Assembly: GCA_963824415.1 (NCBI GenBank) | Contig: CAWGPM010000014.1 | Coordinates: 186,001-250,000 of the forward strand | DNA: 64,000 bases | Source of the DNA: JABDQA01 sp963824415 | GTDB lineage: Bacteria > Desulfobacterota > Desulfobulbia > Desulfobulbales > Desulfocapsaceae | Direction: 5' to 3' | Shown here: positions 55,430 through 64,000 of the stretch, piece by piece | Numbering within the stretch: the first letter of the stretch is position 1 | How the letters are laid out: each line of letters begins with the position of its first letter | Program-made: the position numbers and the translations under genes | The notes under the pieces: model-generated | What the model saw: the letters and a program-made list of their open reading frames with translations, nothing else | The model's database searches: none | What the model was told of the DNA's origin: nothing

Positions 55430-55612
55430 CTAGGTCTTTATTTTTCCGATAAACACATCCTTCTCCAGCGTCTTGGATGGGCCAAGCAATTGACCAGCAC
55501 TGGATTTGATAGACTCACCGACGAGGGTGGTCAGGAATGCCGGGGACCATTTCTTGCTTTGTAAAAAAATGCGTAGGAATGATCCATGGCTTTGTGAATC
55601 ACGGATGTTCAT
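55430..55612 (-). CDS. small hypothetical protein coupled to the FGGY kinase
   Basis: A 60-residue frame starts at an ATG overlapping the kinase stop (ATGA), with AAGGAGG one base upstream, slightly closer than usual. The product is basic and mixed, with FLTTLVGESIKSSAGQLLG in the middle, and is not recognised. It could be a real small protein or the N-terminal stub of a gene lost next to the tRNA. Confidence 0.45.
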   Translation of the reverse strand: MNIRDSQSHGSFLRIFLQSKKWSPAFLTTLVGESIKSSAGQLLGPSKTLEKDVFIGKIKT

Positions 55613-56952
55613 GCCTCCTTGATAAATTTCTTGCCAAGCAGCGCCGCGCCTTTGAGCGATGATTCCGCCTCGAAATGATAAGCGCAGTTGCGCAGCCACT
55701 TCTGTTTGGCCCGGACAATGGCCTCATTGACCGCCCCGCCGGAGACGATGACTTTTTCATCGAGTGTGATATTGCGGGCGACTTCTTCAAGATTTTCCTG
55801 CTGGTATTCACACAACCCTCTGACCAGGGCCGCGAGCAGCTCTTCGCGGCTGGATTCCTGGGTAAGGCCGAGGAATTCGGCCTTGAGCGGTTGCTGGGAA
55901 TAGCGCGAGCCCATCAGATACGGGGTATAACGGACATTGCTTGGCCGCTCGAGCCAGGTGTCAATTGATCTCGGGATGAAGTCATCGAAGAACTCAGCCG
56001 TGCTCATCTCGCTGCAGAACAGCGATTTGAACCACTCGAAGGCCTTGCCCCCGGCGTTCATTACATAGAAAGAAAACCAGCGGCCATCGAGGACATGGGT
56101 GCGGATGTTGTAATTTTTCGAGGGCACGCAGGTCGGCAGGCAGACCATGGTGATTTCGCAGGTACCGTTGATATTGAAGATTTCCCCCGGCTCATCGATG
56201 CCCACCGAATAGGCGGCCAGCACCGCGTCGTTGCCGCCGATAAGAACATGAGGCTCCCGTCTGAGGCCGGTGAGGCGGGCCAGCTCAGGCTTGATTCTGC
56301 CGGGGCTCTGGTAGGCGTGACAGAGCGGCGGGAGCCGATCGACATCGAGACCGAAGGTCTGGGCGATTTCGCGGTTCCAGCTCAGATCGTTTTTTGTGGT
56401 GTTGTAGAGCGCCATGAGGGAGGCCGAGGAAGGATCGATGGCGAAGTGGCCCGTCAGCCATTTGCAAAAAAACGTGTTCGAGTGGCCGAAGGTATCGGTT
56501 TCTTTGAAAATATCCGGCAGATTGTCTTTTATCCAGAGTATGCTGGCCAGAGAGCAGCCGCCAGCCACCGGAATATTGGCGGTATGCTCGAGCAGCCTTG
56601 ACTCGCCGATGGTATCGATAATGTGCCGGGCCTGGGTCCGGGAGCGCTGATCAAGCATCAGAATTGCCGGGTACAGCGCGGCACCGTCGCCGTCCATGGC
56701 GGTCAGCCCCGGCGTCGTGCCGGACAGAGAGATCACTTCGACCTCGGCAGTGTGCTGCTCAAGCACTCGGCAGCCCTCAATAAAGGCCTTCTGCCACTTG
56801 TCAGGCTCTATGTCGCCGAACAGCCCCTCGTTGTATATGTTAATCGCATAATCGCGGGCAAAACTGCGGGCGAGATGCAATTGCTCGTCCTGCATCTCGA
56901 AAATTCCCATTTTCATGGCCGTGGTGCCGATATCAACGCTGAGAATCTTCAT
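55609..56952 (-). CDS. FGGY-family carbohydrate kinase
   Basis: The 447-residue protein is an ASKHA-fold kinase of the xylulokinase/gluconokinase superfamily: LSVDIGTTAMKMGIF at the phosphate loop, ISLSGTTPGLTAMD, MLDQRS, LIGGNDAVLAAYSVG and the C-terminal IVSGGAVNEAI. It phosphorylates a sugar or polyol; the substrate cannot be read from sequence. ATG 56952 with AAAGGA five bases upstream fits the family start. It shares a strand with the genes to its right, with 436 bases separating them. Confidence 0.88.
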   Translation of the reverse strand: MKILSVDIGTTAMKMGIFEMQDEQLHLARSFARDYAINIYNEGLFGDIEPDKWQKAFIEGCRVLEQHTAEVEVISLSGTTPGLTAMDGDGAALYPAILMLDQRSRTQARHIIDTIGESRLLEHTANIPVAGGCSLASILWIKDNLPDIFKETDTFGHSNTFFCKWLTGHFAIDPSSASLMALYNTTKNDLSWNREIAQTFGLDVDRLPPLCHAYQSPGRIKPELARLTGLRREPHVLIGGNDAVLAAYSVGIDEPGEIFNINGTCEITMVCLPTCVPSKNYNIRTHVLDGRWFSFYVMNAGGKAFEWFKSLFCSEMSTAEFFDDFIPRSIDTWLERPSNVRYTPYLMGSRYSQQPLKAEFLGLTQESSREELLAALVRGLCEYQQENLEEVARNITLDEKVIVSGGAVNEAIVRAKQKWLRNCAYHFEAESSLKGAALLGKKFIKEA

Positions 56953-57388
56953 CTGAGTCCTTTCTGATCTATTGAACAAGCAACTGACCTTAATATTTCA
57001 TGAGTTGAGACGGCCTGCTCGTCAAAAAGACTTGGGGAAGGCTATATACATACGGCCTCCACCAAAGGCGACGCGGGATAGCAGGCCGCAGCGACACGCC
57101 CGAAGGTTGGAATTGCTGCCTTTTCATCGTTGATTCTAAAGGGTAAAAACCGTGTCATCGCCAAAAGTGCAAACACCCTGAATAGACTGCCGATATTGCT
57201 AACATATCGATGATTATTGTTGTTTTTCCATAAGATATTCAGGCTGACAGCCGGCTCAATTAAGGAGTCCGGCAACCATCGTTGCCCGCGGTGTGCCAGG
57301 CTTTGGCTCGACAGAGCAGCCGCGCTTCAGGCAGCACGCGCCCGATTCACGAGCCATGCATCACCTGTGACACCTCGCACCAACAAGC
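56953..57388 (-). other. gap upstream of the FGGY kinase
   Basis: About 435 bases. A 77-codon minus-strand frame (57042-57275) is open but has neither a good ribosome binding site nor a familiar product. No repeat or RNA gene is recognised. The kinase promoter should lie here but was not located. Confidence 0.4.
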
Positions 57389-57577
57389 TTATTGGGGGGC
57401 TTTGGGCTTGAATTTTTTCAAGATCTCCCAGACCGGAACCGCCACCAGACCGCCGATGAGACCCGCCGCATAGGAAGGAATCGGATGATGGAAGGTCGAG
57501 TTCCACAGGGCGCCCCCAAGAAAGCTGATTACGACCATCATGAGAATAGTTACGATAATCCTGGCCCAGATCGACAT
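57389..57577 (-). CDS. small two-helix membrane protein
   Basis: The 62-residue product has two hydrophobic helices (ARIIVTILMMVVISFLGGALW and YAAGLIGGLVAVPVWEIL) and a basic C-terminus. GGGAG lies six bases before the ATG. The function is unknown. It stands alone between the FGGY kinase and the deacetylase-like gene. Confidence 0.6.
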   Translation of the reverse strand: MSIWARIIVTILMMVVISFLGGALWNSTFHHPIPSYAAGLIGGLVAVPVWEILKKFKPKAPQ

Positions 57578-57682
57578 GGTTGTCTCCCGCTTGATTCAGA
57601 TAGATTGAGGTTTTGAAAGGTTTCCGCAGAATCAATAATATCTCATTGAAACCATTGTGTAAACTACGCCATCCTGCAAGGG

Positions 57683-58435
57683 TCAGCCGATCTGCAGCAG
57701 CCCTTCCAGAAAGGCCCGCACATTTTCACCAAGAACGTTATGGTTATACCCCCCTTCCAACAGCCCGTAGCAGCCGCCGCCATTGCGTCGGGCCGTCTCC
57801 CGGACCCAGGAGCCCATAGGCCGGTAGTCGTCGGTGTAGAGCAGGCCGCCCCAGTCGTTGATATGGTGATCGAAGCCGGCTGAAACAGCAATCATATCTG
57901 CCTGGGTAGCCGCCAGACGGGACCTGACCTCAGCGAGGTATGCCTCCCGCCCCCTCGACTCCGGGTTGAATATCTCCACCCATGTATCGTGTTCCATGAT
58001 ATTGACGCTGCCGTCACCGAAATGCAGGTCGAAATCAAGCACGAAGGCCCGCTCGATCAAGTTCTTCTGTTTCAGATGATAGAGCGATACCGCCATATTA
58101 TTGAAATAGCAAAATCCCCAGCAACTGCTGGCCGAAGCATGATGGCCCGGTGGACGGATCAGGGCAAAGCTCGGTGTTTCAAGTGCACTGAGCGCTGCCT
58201 GGACAGCACCGCCGGCGGCGAGGGCACTAATCTCGTAGAGCCCCTGCCGGCGCACATGCTCGATATGCTGCCTGCTGTGAACAGCACGCAGGTCCTCTTC
58301 TGCGGCCGGCTGGCATTCGATGATCTCAGCGATAGGTTCAATGGCCTCGACGATGGCTTCCATGCGGCCGGATTCAGCTGCCGGGTCGGAGGTATATTCG
58401 TCATAGAACCGCCTGTGAAAATAGACTTTGATCAT
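57683..58435 (-). CDS. histone deacetylase superfamily hydrolase
   Basis: The 250-residue protein has the zinc-amidohydrolase motifs RPPGHHA (94-100, paired active-site His), CYFNN (109-113), DFDLHFGDG with zinc ligands Asp136 and His138, SAGFD and EGGYN. Bacterial members deacetylate polyamines, acetoin-related or small amide substrates rather than histones. It is shorter than the roughly 340 residues usual for acetylpolyamine hydrolases. The 253-residue gene upstream starts a likely shared transcript. Confidence 0.9.
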   Translation of the reverse strand: MIKVYFHRRFYDEYTSDPAAESGRMEAIVEAIEPIAEIIECQPAAEEDLRAVHSRQHIEHVRRQGLYEISALAAGGAVQAALSALETPSFALIRPPGHHASASSCWGFCYFNNMAVSLYHLKQKNLIERAFVLDFDLHFGDGSVNIMEHDTWVEIFNPESRGREAYLAEVRSRLAATQADMIAVSAGFDHHINDWGGLLYTDDYRPMGSWVRETARRNGGGCYGLLEGGYNHNVLGENVRAFLEGLLQIG

Positions 58436-58477
58436 TGTCCCAGCTCCAGACTGTATGAAAGGCGGTCCTGGCCTCGT

Positions 58478-59239
58478 TCAGAATAACAGTGCATTTTTTG
58501 TGAGCTCGATTGTGCTGGCCTGGTCAAGCAACCGGCCCAGTTCTGCCCCACTGGAATCTTCGCCGCGTATGGGCCAGTATGAAGGTTTAATGCCGGTGGC
58601 ACGGTAGAAATTCTTCAGTGAACTTTTCTGGGTGAAGACGATAATCGCCCGGTCGGTGAAGGGGTATGCTATGAGGCGCTGAGATTCCAGCCGGCAGAGG
58701 TGCTTGAGCATTGGCTCGAACAGCCTTTCAACACCTCCGGCTCCGCAGTAGGGTGAATTACTCGAGCCCGGGGTTGGAAACGAGTAAAAGGTGGTCAGGC
58801 CAAAGCTGAACCGGCTGGAGGCCGCGTCCTGCAGGATCATTTCGCCGCGCAGCTGGGCCTCCCGGGCTCGCGTAGTCTGGTCCACCATGCGCACCAGTCC
58901 GGCCGTATCCATTTTGGTCCAGAAATCGTGTCTATCGCCATCGGCGCGCGAATAAAAAAACATGCCCTGTTTGACGCCCAGGGCCGAAGGGTTGCCCAGA
59001 ACCAGCAGCACGCTCATCTTGCCGGCTGCTTTGCTGCTGCTGGTCCGGTACGGCAGCAGCGTCTGGGATTCATAGCGCAGTACGCCGTCACGCAGCGAAC
59101 AGATATCTGAGAACCAGGGTGAGTCGGCCCGAATCTCAGCCAAGCGGTCCGTCAGCAGAGCGATCTGGTCCCGGTGCAGGCCAAAGCGGCTGCTCTGCAG
59201 GTCCAGTTCAACGCTGTAGTTGCCGGGGTTGAATTTCAT
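58478..59239 (-). CDS. hypothetical protein, weakly uracil-DNA-glycosylase-like
   Basis: A 253-residue soluble protein. VLLVLGNPSALGVKQGMFF followed by a charged RHDFWTKM segment loosely resembles the N-terminal pattern of the UDG-like superfamily, but the catalytic motifs cannot be confirmed by eye, so no function is assigned. It lies in a minus-strand group with the deacetylase-like gene 42 bases downstream. Confidence 0.7.
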   Translation of the reverse strand: MKFNPGNYSVELDLQSSRFGLHRDQIALLTDRLAEIRADSPWFSDICSLRDGVLRYESQTLLPYRTSSSKAAGKMSVLLVLGNPSALGVKQGMFFYSRADGDRHDFWTKMDTAGLVRMVDQTTRAREAQLRGEMILQDAASSRFSFGLTTFYSFPTPGSSNSPYCGAGGVERLFEPMLKHLCRLESQRLIAYPFTDRAIIVFTQKSSLKNFYRATGIKPSYWPIRGEDSSGAELGRLLDQASTIELTKNALLF

Positions 59240-59309
59240 CGAGTGCTCAGCTTCGGCTCTATTACATTTACGATAAGAATCAATGGCGGATGGGTGCGGC
59301 CGCCTCGCC

Positions 59310-59555
59310 TCAGGTTTTCATTTCGGTACAAATGAAAATCGGATAACGCACTGGCCGTCTGATTTTCTTTTTCTTGATCAGCATCAACGTATATTTGCGA
59401 AAGAACCGCTCATTGGCTTCAAGATTAAGCTCGTTTGCTTTCTCCGCTCCCAGTGCCTTGACCAGGGTCGCATGCCAGTATGAGTCATGCAGCCACCAGA
59501 GCTTTTTGGTCATATTCAATTCTTCCATAACGGCCTGGATTTCTGTTTCACTCAT
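59310..59555 (-). CDS. small protein resembling the DUF6125 N-terminus
   Basis: The 81-residue product has LWWLHDSYWHATLVKALG and ANELNLEANERFFRKYTL, which recall the first domain of DUF6125-type proteins. Those are longer, so this may be a short form or a C-terminally truncated copy; the last residues after IRRP do not fit. Its ATG overlaps the thioesterase stop (ATGA). Confidence 0.6.
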   Translation of the reverse strand: MSETEIQAVMEELNMTKKLWWLHDSYWHATLVKALGAEKANELNLEANERFFRKYTLMLIKKKKIRRPVRYPIFICTEMKT

Positions 59556-60013
59556 GGCTTGATCAGATGTTTGGGATTTTTCAGAGTGAGCCCTTTATCC
59601 GGCAGGATCATCAGGGTCGAGGTGCCGTGGGCAAGGCGATCATTTTCTGAATTGTAAACGCTGGCTTCTGAATAGCAGAGTGTACGGCCGTTGCGGATTG
59701 CATACCCCTCCGCCCGCAATAGTCCCTGGCTTGCCGCTTTCAGATAATTCAGCTTGAGATCGACATTGACCAGTCCTGCACCTTCGGGCAGCCGCAGATA
59801 AACCGCCCAGTAAGTTGCGGTATCGACAAGGGTGGCCAGCACACCGCCGTGTACGATACCGAAAAGCTGCAGGTGATGGTTTTTCAGCTCAAGCTGAACG
59901 GTCGCCTGATCGAGAGCAAGCGAGGTGAGTTGCATGTCCAGATGGGCTGGGAACGGACTTGTGGCAAAAATATTTCTTATCTCTTCGATATATGCCGGAT
60001 TGGGCAGAACCAT
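59552..60013 (-). CDS. PaaI-type hotdog-fold thioesterase
   Basis: The 153-residue hotdog protein has LFGIVHGGVLATLVDTATYWA with the HGG motif and the catalytic Asp-type residue of acyl-CoA thioesterases, and GLVNVDLKLNYLKAA on the central strand. The substrate is unknown. The start at 60013 is supported by AGGAG five to six bases upstream; longer in-frame starts add a stretch unlike the family. It is coupled to the next gene by a four-base overlap. Confidence 0.85.
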   Translation of the reverse strand: MVLPNPAYIEEIRNIFATSPFPAHLDMQLTSLALDQATVQLELKNHHLQLFGIVHGGVLATLVDTATYWAVYLRLPEGAGLVNVDLKLNYLKAASQGLLRAEGYAIRNGRTLCYSEASVYNSENDRLAHGTSTLMILPDKGLTLKNPKHLIKP

Positions 60014-60156
60014 GGCCGCTCCTGGAAGTATGGAGATGAGACTACATTGAATAAATACCATTGACAGGATTTTGTGCCAAAAAAAAATGGCCGACAGGCA
60101 TGGTTTCGATATCCTCATGTGGTTGCCCAATTCACTGGTGGGAGTGGAAAAGTGCA

Positions 60157-60185
60157 GTGGACTTGCTTAAGGATTGTGGTATAGT
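60157..60185 (+). promoter_or_regulatory. candidate promoter of the lipoprotein gene
   Basis: TATAGT at 60180-60185 is a strong -10 box; the -35 position 17 bases upstream holds GTGGAC, a weak match. It lies about 90 bases before the lipoprotein start in the divergent gap. Confidence 0.4.
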
Positions 60186-60276
60186 GACTTCGGTTTGTTT
60201 CCAGTAAACATCCCATTATCACCCATATTTAATGGGCCAGTCATCAAAGTTGGTACCAATTATTGGAGAGTTGACA

Positions 60277-60927
60277 GTGAAGAAATTACGGCTTTTAGTA
60301 ATCTTGCTGGTAGTGGGGGGCTTCATGGTCTCCTGCAGTGACAGTAGCAATGATAATGGCGGCACCACCGGGGGGAGCGGTGAGGTCAATAATGCTGCCG
60401 CTGATGATTCAGCAAATACCGAACCCGCTCCAGCTGCGTCTGATGATACTGCCGCCGTTGAGCAGGCACCGCCCGGACCGTCTGCTCCGGACAGTTCTCC
60501 GCAGATATGGATGGATGCTTTTTCTGCTTGGAACTGCGGGGGAAACTGGACCGAGCGTGATGGTGCACTCGGTTTGACAGCCTACTCAGGCAACGACTCC
60601 TGCTCGATTTCATTTCCCGGCGAGAGCGGCACCTACCAGCTGGTGTTGGCTGCTCAGACCGAGTTTGACGGCCAGTCACCATATAGAGTATCGATCAATG
60701 GCCAGACGGTGTCACAGGGAAATTATCCATGGTCCAGTGCTCTGAAATGCGACTGCCCGCTCGATAACTGGCGCGCTGTCTGCCCCGACCAGAATACCGA
60801 TATAGATCTTGGCACGCATAATCTCAATTATGGAGATGTCATCGAGTTCTGGGGGGCGGACGACTATCCCTGCGGTGCCCACGGATCTTATGCAAAATGG
60901 CATGGCATGACTGCATACAGGCGGTGA
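60277..60927 (+). CDS. secreted lipoprotein with Cys-rich C-terminal domain
   Basis: The 216-residue product has a lipoprotein signal with lipobox MVSC and Cys20, then a low-complexity linker rich in Ser, Asp, Gly, Ala and Pro (about 21-85), and a globular domain with six or more Cys (WNCGGNWTERDGALGL, CDCPLDNWRAVCPD) that looks like a beta-sandwich. Its role is not known. GTG 60277 is chosen with GGAG eight bases upstream; longer starts would precede the signal peptide. It is followed by a strong terminator. Confidence 0.8.
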   Translation: MKKLRLLVILLVVGGFMVSCSDSSNDNGGTTGGSGEVNNAAADDSANTEPAPAASDDTAAVEQAPPGPSAPDSSPQIWMDAFSAWNCGGNWTERDGALGLTAYSGNDSCSISFPGESGTYQLVLAAQTEFDGQSPYRVSINGQTVSQGNYPWSSALKCDCPLDNWRAVCPDQNTDIDLGTHNLNYGDVIEFWGADDYPCGAHGSYAKWHGMTAYRR

Positions 60928-60963
60928 TTTTGTAGTCAGCTGTATCTGTATTTATCTGTTTCA

Positions 60964-61009
60964 AGAAAATGCTTTCTCGTGTCTGATTGCGGGAAGGCAT
61001 TTTCTTTTT
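60964..61009 (+). terminator. intrinsic terminator after the lipoprotein gene
   Basis: AGAAAATGC (60964-60972) pairs with GCATTTTCT, extended inside by TTCTCG/CGGGAA, followed by a T run. It makes the lipoprotein gene a single-gene transcript. Confidence 0.85.
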
Positions 61010-61190
61010 ACTGCATGTTCCATGCGAGCAAGCCTATGATGTCACGTCGCGGTAGTGAAATTGTCCAGGGTGATATGATAGACTGGTTTATTGAAGACAT
61101 CGTTCAGAATCGTTTTGCTCGTATGATGTTTTGGGCATATCCTTGTGTCCATATTACTCCTGGTGATTTTTCCAGAAGCAGCACTTTTTT

Positions 61191-62870
61191 ATGAAACGAG
61201 AAATTCAGCTTCTCACTGAGGCATCGTTTGACGCAATCATTATCGGTGGGGGCATTACCGGCGCCTGTCTGGCCCACGATGCTGCCCTGCGGGGCCTGCG
61301 GGTAGCCCTGGTGGAGAAAAACGATTTCGGCATGAGCACGTCGTCCGCCTCGTCGAAGCTGCTGCATGGCGGTATCCGCTACCTGCAAAAGCTGCAGTTT
61401 GGCAAGGTGCGCGAATCGGCCCGGGAGCGTACCTATTTCCAGATTATTGCGCCCCACATGACCACCAGCGTCCCATTTCTGATTCCGACCATCAGCGGCA
61501 GCCTGATGAAGGGAAGAGCGGCCCTGCTGGCCGGTATGAACATGTATCGGCTCATCTGCACGGGGCTCAATGATCTTATCGCAGATCCTGCGAAAAAGGT
61601 TGCACACGGCTCATTTTTTTCCAGGGATAAAACACTTCAGGCGGTGCCGATGCTCGAGGCCATTGATGGCTTGAGCGGAGCGCATACCCTTTTCGAGAGT
61701 CATATGAACAACTCGGAGCGGATGACCCTTGCCTTTATCAAGTCCGCTGCCAAAAACGGTGCCGTCGTCGCCAATCATGTCGAAGTGGTCCGCTTTACCA
61801 CGGCCTCGGGACGCATCACCGGAGTCAGGTGCCGCGACGGCCTGAACGACGGCGAGTTTGACATTGCGTCAGACCTCGTAGTCAATGCAGCAGGTCCGTT
61901 TCTGCCAGGGATCAATGCCCAGGTCGAGGGGCTGAATCTCGAGAAAAAGACCACCGGTTTCTCCAAGGGGGTCCATCTGGTCAGCCGCCAGCTCGAAAAA
62001 GAATTCGCCCTGGCTCTGAGCAGCGGCAAAAAGACCGAGGGGTTGGTTACCCGGGGCGGCCGGCATATTTTCATGATTCCCTGGCGCGGCCGCACGCTGA
62101 TCGGTACGACCAATGTCCCGTTTAACGAGGACCTCGACAAGGTGCGGGTTACCCGTATGGACATCGTCGATTTCCTGCAGGATATCAATGCGATTGTCCC
62201 CGGTATAGGTTTGACCGAGCAGGATGTACACTATGCGTTTGCCGGCCTGTACCCGTTGATCAGCGATGAAGTCAAGGCCGATACCTATCAGGGCACCGGC
62301 GAGTACCAGGTGGTCGATCACGGTGAACGGGACGGGGTAGACGGAATTATTTCGGTTCTGGGGGCGAAATATACGACGGCCCGGGCAATCGCCGAACAGG
62401 CAATGGATATCGTGGCTGCCCGTCTGGATATTTCAGATCGGGGCTGCCGCACTGCTACCGAGCCGCTTTTCGAAGGGCGCATTGCAGACCTGAAAGGATT
62501 CATTGCCGAGAAGCAGCAGCACTATGAAGACATCCTCGATCCCGCAACCGTGCATGATCTGATCGTTTCACATGGCAGCGAAATCGACCGGGTGGTAAGC
62601 TATCTCAAAAGCCGGCCGGGGTATCTGGAAAAACTCTCCGATACCCGCGAAACATTGGCTGGGGAAGCGGCCTATGCAGTTGAACATGAAATGGCCTGTA
62701 CGCTCGATGACGTGGTATTCGCCCGGACCGGTCTGGGGACCATCGGTCATCCGGGGACTGACGTGCTCTTTCGGGTGTGCGAGATTATCGGACCGCTGCT
62801 TGGCTGGGGGGAGGAGCGCTATCACCAGGAAATTGCAGTCGTTGAGCGTCGCTATGACTGGGCTGACTAG
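61191..62870 (+). CDS. glpD: FAD-dependent glycerol-3-phosphate dehydrogenase
   Basis: GlpD oxidises glycerol 3-phosphate to dihydroxyacetone phosphate at the membrane and feeds electrons to quinones. The 559-residue protein has the FAD loop IIIGGGITGA (16-25), SSKLLHGGIRYL, VVNAAGPF and the substrate segment with MIPWRGRTLIGTTN, then a C-terminal cap domain. The GlpK/GlpF genes are not nearby. The ribosome binding site is weak. It follows the lipoprotein terminator. Confidence 0.92.
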   Translation: MKREIQLLTEASFDAIIIGGGITGACLAHDAALRGLRVALVEKNDFGMSTSSASSKLLHGGIRYLQKLQFGKVRESARERTYFQIIAPHMTTSVPFLIPTISGSLMKGRAALLAGMNMYRLICTGLNDLIADPAKKVAHGSFFSRDKTLQAVPMLEAIDGLSGAHTLFESHMNNSERMTLAFIKSAAKNGAVVANHVEVVRFTTASGRITGVRCRDGLNDGEFDIASDLVVNAAGPFLPGINAQVEGLNLEKKTTGFSKGVHLVSRQLEKEFALALSSGKKTEGLVTRGGRHIFMIPWRGRTLIGTTNVPFNEDLDKVRVTRMDIVDFLQDINAIVPGIGLTEQDVHYAFAGLYPLISDEVKADTYQGTGEYQVVDHGERDGVDGIISVLGAKYTTARAIAEQAMDIVAARLDISDRGCRTATEPLFEGRIADLKGFIAEKQQHYEDILDPATVHDLIVSHGSEIDRVVSYLKSRPGYLEKLSDTRETLAGEAAYAVEHEMACTLDDVVFARTGLGTIGHPGTDVLFRVCEIIGPLLGWGEERYHQEIAVVERRYDWAD

Positions 62871-62966
62871 CAGGAGTGGCTTGGTTAAACCGCTGTCTGA
62901 AAAGCGCGAAACCAATCGGGTACTGGTGTGACAGAGCAGTCGAGTCAATATCGGGAGGACCAACCG

Positions 62967-64000
62967 GTGGTGGTCCACATTGGGCCGACGCCGTTTTTTT
63001 CCAATCGGGGCTGCCATATCCGCATAATGAATGAAATACGGGGGCTGCAGTCCTGCGGCTGCCGGGTTATTTTATGCACCTATGGGCTTGGCAGCGACGT
63101 GGACGGTGTCGAGGTGCGCCGCATCTGGCCTATTCCAGGGTATACCAAAACCAGTGCCGGGTTTTCGGTGTTCAAGCCCCTGGCGGATGTGCTGCTCTTG
63201 TTTCTGGTCCTCAAGGTAGTCTGGCAGCAACGGGTCACAATCATTCATGGACATCTGCACGAAGGGGCGCTGCTCGGCTGGTGCGTAAAACTGATGCTGT
63301 TCTGGCGCAGGATCCGTCTGGTCATGGATATGCAGGGCAGTCTTTCCGGCGAGTTGCAGGCCTATGGTACCATCAGCAAAAAAGGAATGCTGTATAGAGC
63401 TGTCTACTGGTTTGAGAAACTCATCTATCGGCTGCCGGACTGGATCGTCTGCTCCTCCGAAGCAAGCGTGAGGTTTCTGGAGAGCGCCCGCGGTGGCTCC
63501 GCCGGCCGGGTCGATCTCGTCGGAGACGTCGTGCCCGAGCAGTTTTTCCTGACAGCAGATAAAAATGAGCTGCGCCGGAAACTGAGCATTGCTCTTGAGC
63601 CGGACGTAATCATTTACAGCGGCTCCCTGCTTGCCGGCAAAGGAGTCGATATTCTGCTCGAAGCGCTGATACCTCTCATGGCAGACAATACAGACTGCAT
63701 TTTCGTGCTGGTCGGGTATCCGAAGGAGTGGGTGGAAGAGCAGGTCAACCTGGCCGGTCTTGCGGAGCGCGTCATTTTACCTGGGGAAGTAGACTATTTT
63801 CAGCTTGCAGACTGGCTTGGCGCCGCCGACCTGGCGGTTGACCCGAAACCGTCGGGTTCGGGTGAGGCCAGCGGCAAGATCCTGCATTATATGGGTGCCG
63901 GTCTGCCGGTGGTGTGTTTTCCGACCAAAAACAATATGCATTACCTCGGAGACCATGGCTTTTATGCAGCCGATGAACTGCAGAATCCGGCCGGAAAGGC
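62967..64000 (+). CDS. glycosyltransferase family 4 protein, 3' truncated by window edge
   Basis: About 344 codons are present. VVHIGPTPFFSNRGCHIRI opens a GT-B N-terminal domain (HGHLHEGALL), and the C-terminal domain shows IIYSGSLLAGKGVDILLEAL and SGEASGKILHYMGAGLPVV, the acceptor and nucleotide-sugar region. It should transfer a sugar from a nucleotide sugar to a glycan or lipid. GGGAGG eight bases upstream favours GTG 62967; an in-frame GTG at 62928 is the alternative. The reading frame is open to the last base. Confidence 0.88.
   Translation, partial: MVVHIGPTPFFSNRGCHIRIMNEIRGLQSCGCRVILCTYGLGSDVDGVEVRRIWPIPGYTKTSAGFSVFKPLADVLLLFLVLKVVWQQRVTIIHGHLHEGALLGWCVKLMLFWRRIRLVMDMQGSLSGELQAYGTISKKGMLYRAVYWFEKLIYRLPDWIVCSSEASVRFLESARGGSAGRVDLVGDVVPEQFFLTADKNELRRKLSIALEPDVIIYSGSLLAGKGVDILLEALIPLMADNTDCIFVLVGYPKEWVEEQVNLAGLAERVILPGEVDYFQLADWLGAADLAVDPKPSGSGEASGKILHYMGAGLPVVCFPTKNNMHYLGDHGFYAADELQNPAGK

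Overview
The window reads as one chromosomal segment of an anaerobic Desulfobacterota bacterium, most likely of the Desulfobulbales. This is an inference from gene order and protein style: the str-S10-spc-alpha ribosomal run followed by rpsB-tsf-pyrH-frr-uppS-cdsA-dxr-rseP-tsaB-ispG-proS-rel, zinc-binding (C+) ribosomal proteins, and moderately GC-rich coding with GTG and TTG starts. No 16S rRNA gene or other direct taxonomic marker is present.

Layout. (1) 1-19.4 kb: rpsL (5' truncated by the window) through rplQ, all on the plus strand, holding str, S10, spc and alpha genes plus secY, map, infA and rpoA, closed by a clear intrinsic terminator. (2) 19.4-33.7 kb: a YkgJ-like Cys-cluster protein, rpsB-tsf-pyrH-frr, then a tightly coupled chain (uppS, cdsA, dxr, rseP, tsaB, ispG, proS) for isoprenoid and lipid-carrier synthesis, envelope proteolysis and tRNA modification, ending with a RelA/SpoT homologue and a zinc-ribbon Smr protein. 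(3) 33.9-41.4 kb: a periplasmic FKBP isomerase convergent with a minus-strand crcB-lptFG-DUF362 group; then a DHH phosphoesterase with an unusual leader, and two tandem glgC paralogues. (4) 41.4-55.3 kb: a visibly AT-richer accessory island between a 5' tRNA-Arg fragment (plus strand) and an intact tRNA-Arg(CCU) (minus strand). It holds envelope and polysaccharide genes (SGNH hydrolase-like protein, OafA-type acyltransferase, AlgJ/AlgX remnant, methyltransferase, arylsulfatase, AsmA-like protein), and at least four loci look broken. (5) 55.4-60.1 kb: minus-strand metabolic genes (FGGY kinase, small membrane protein, deacetylase-fold hydrolase, thioesterase). (6) 60.2-64 kb: a lipoprotein, an FAD glycerol-3-phosphate dehydrogenase and a glycosyltransferase cut by the window end.

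Most notable. Upstream of the DHH phosphoesterase lie a promoter, a 27-codon frame ending in nine Cys codons within 19, and two mutually exclusive hairpins. This has the architecture of a Cys-codon attenuator, though the start codon of the peptide is weak. The RelA/SpoT homologue has lost most hydrolase catalytic residues while keeping the synthetase residues. The first of the two GlgC paralogues has lost the nucleotide-loop Arg, as in a regulatory subunit. The island carries remnants of an O-acetylation cassette joined by deletion, a nonsense-split AsmA gene and a beta-barrel gene with an internal deletion.
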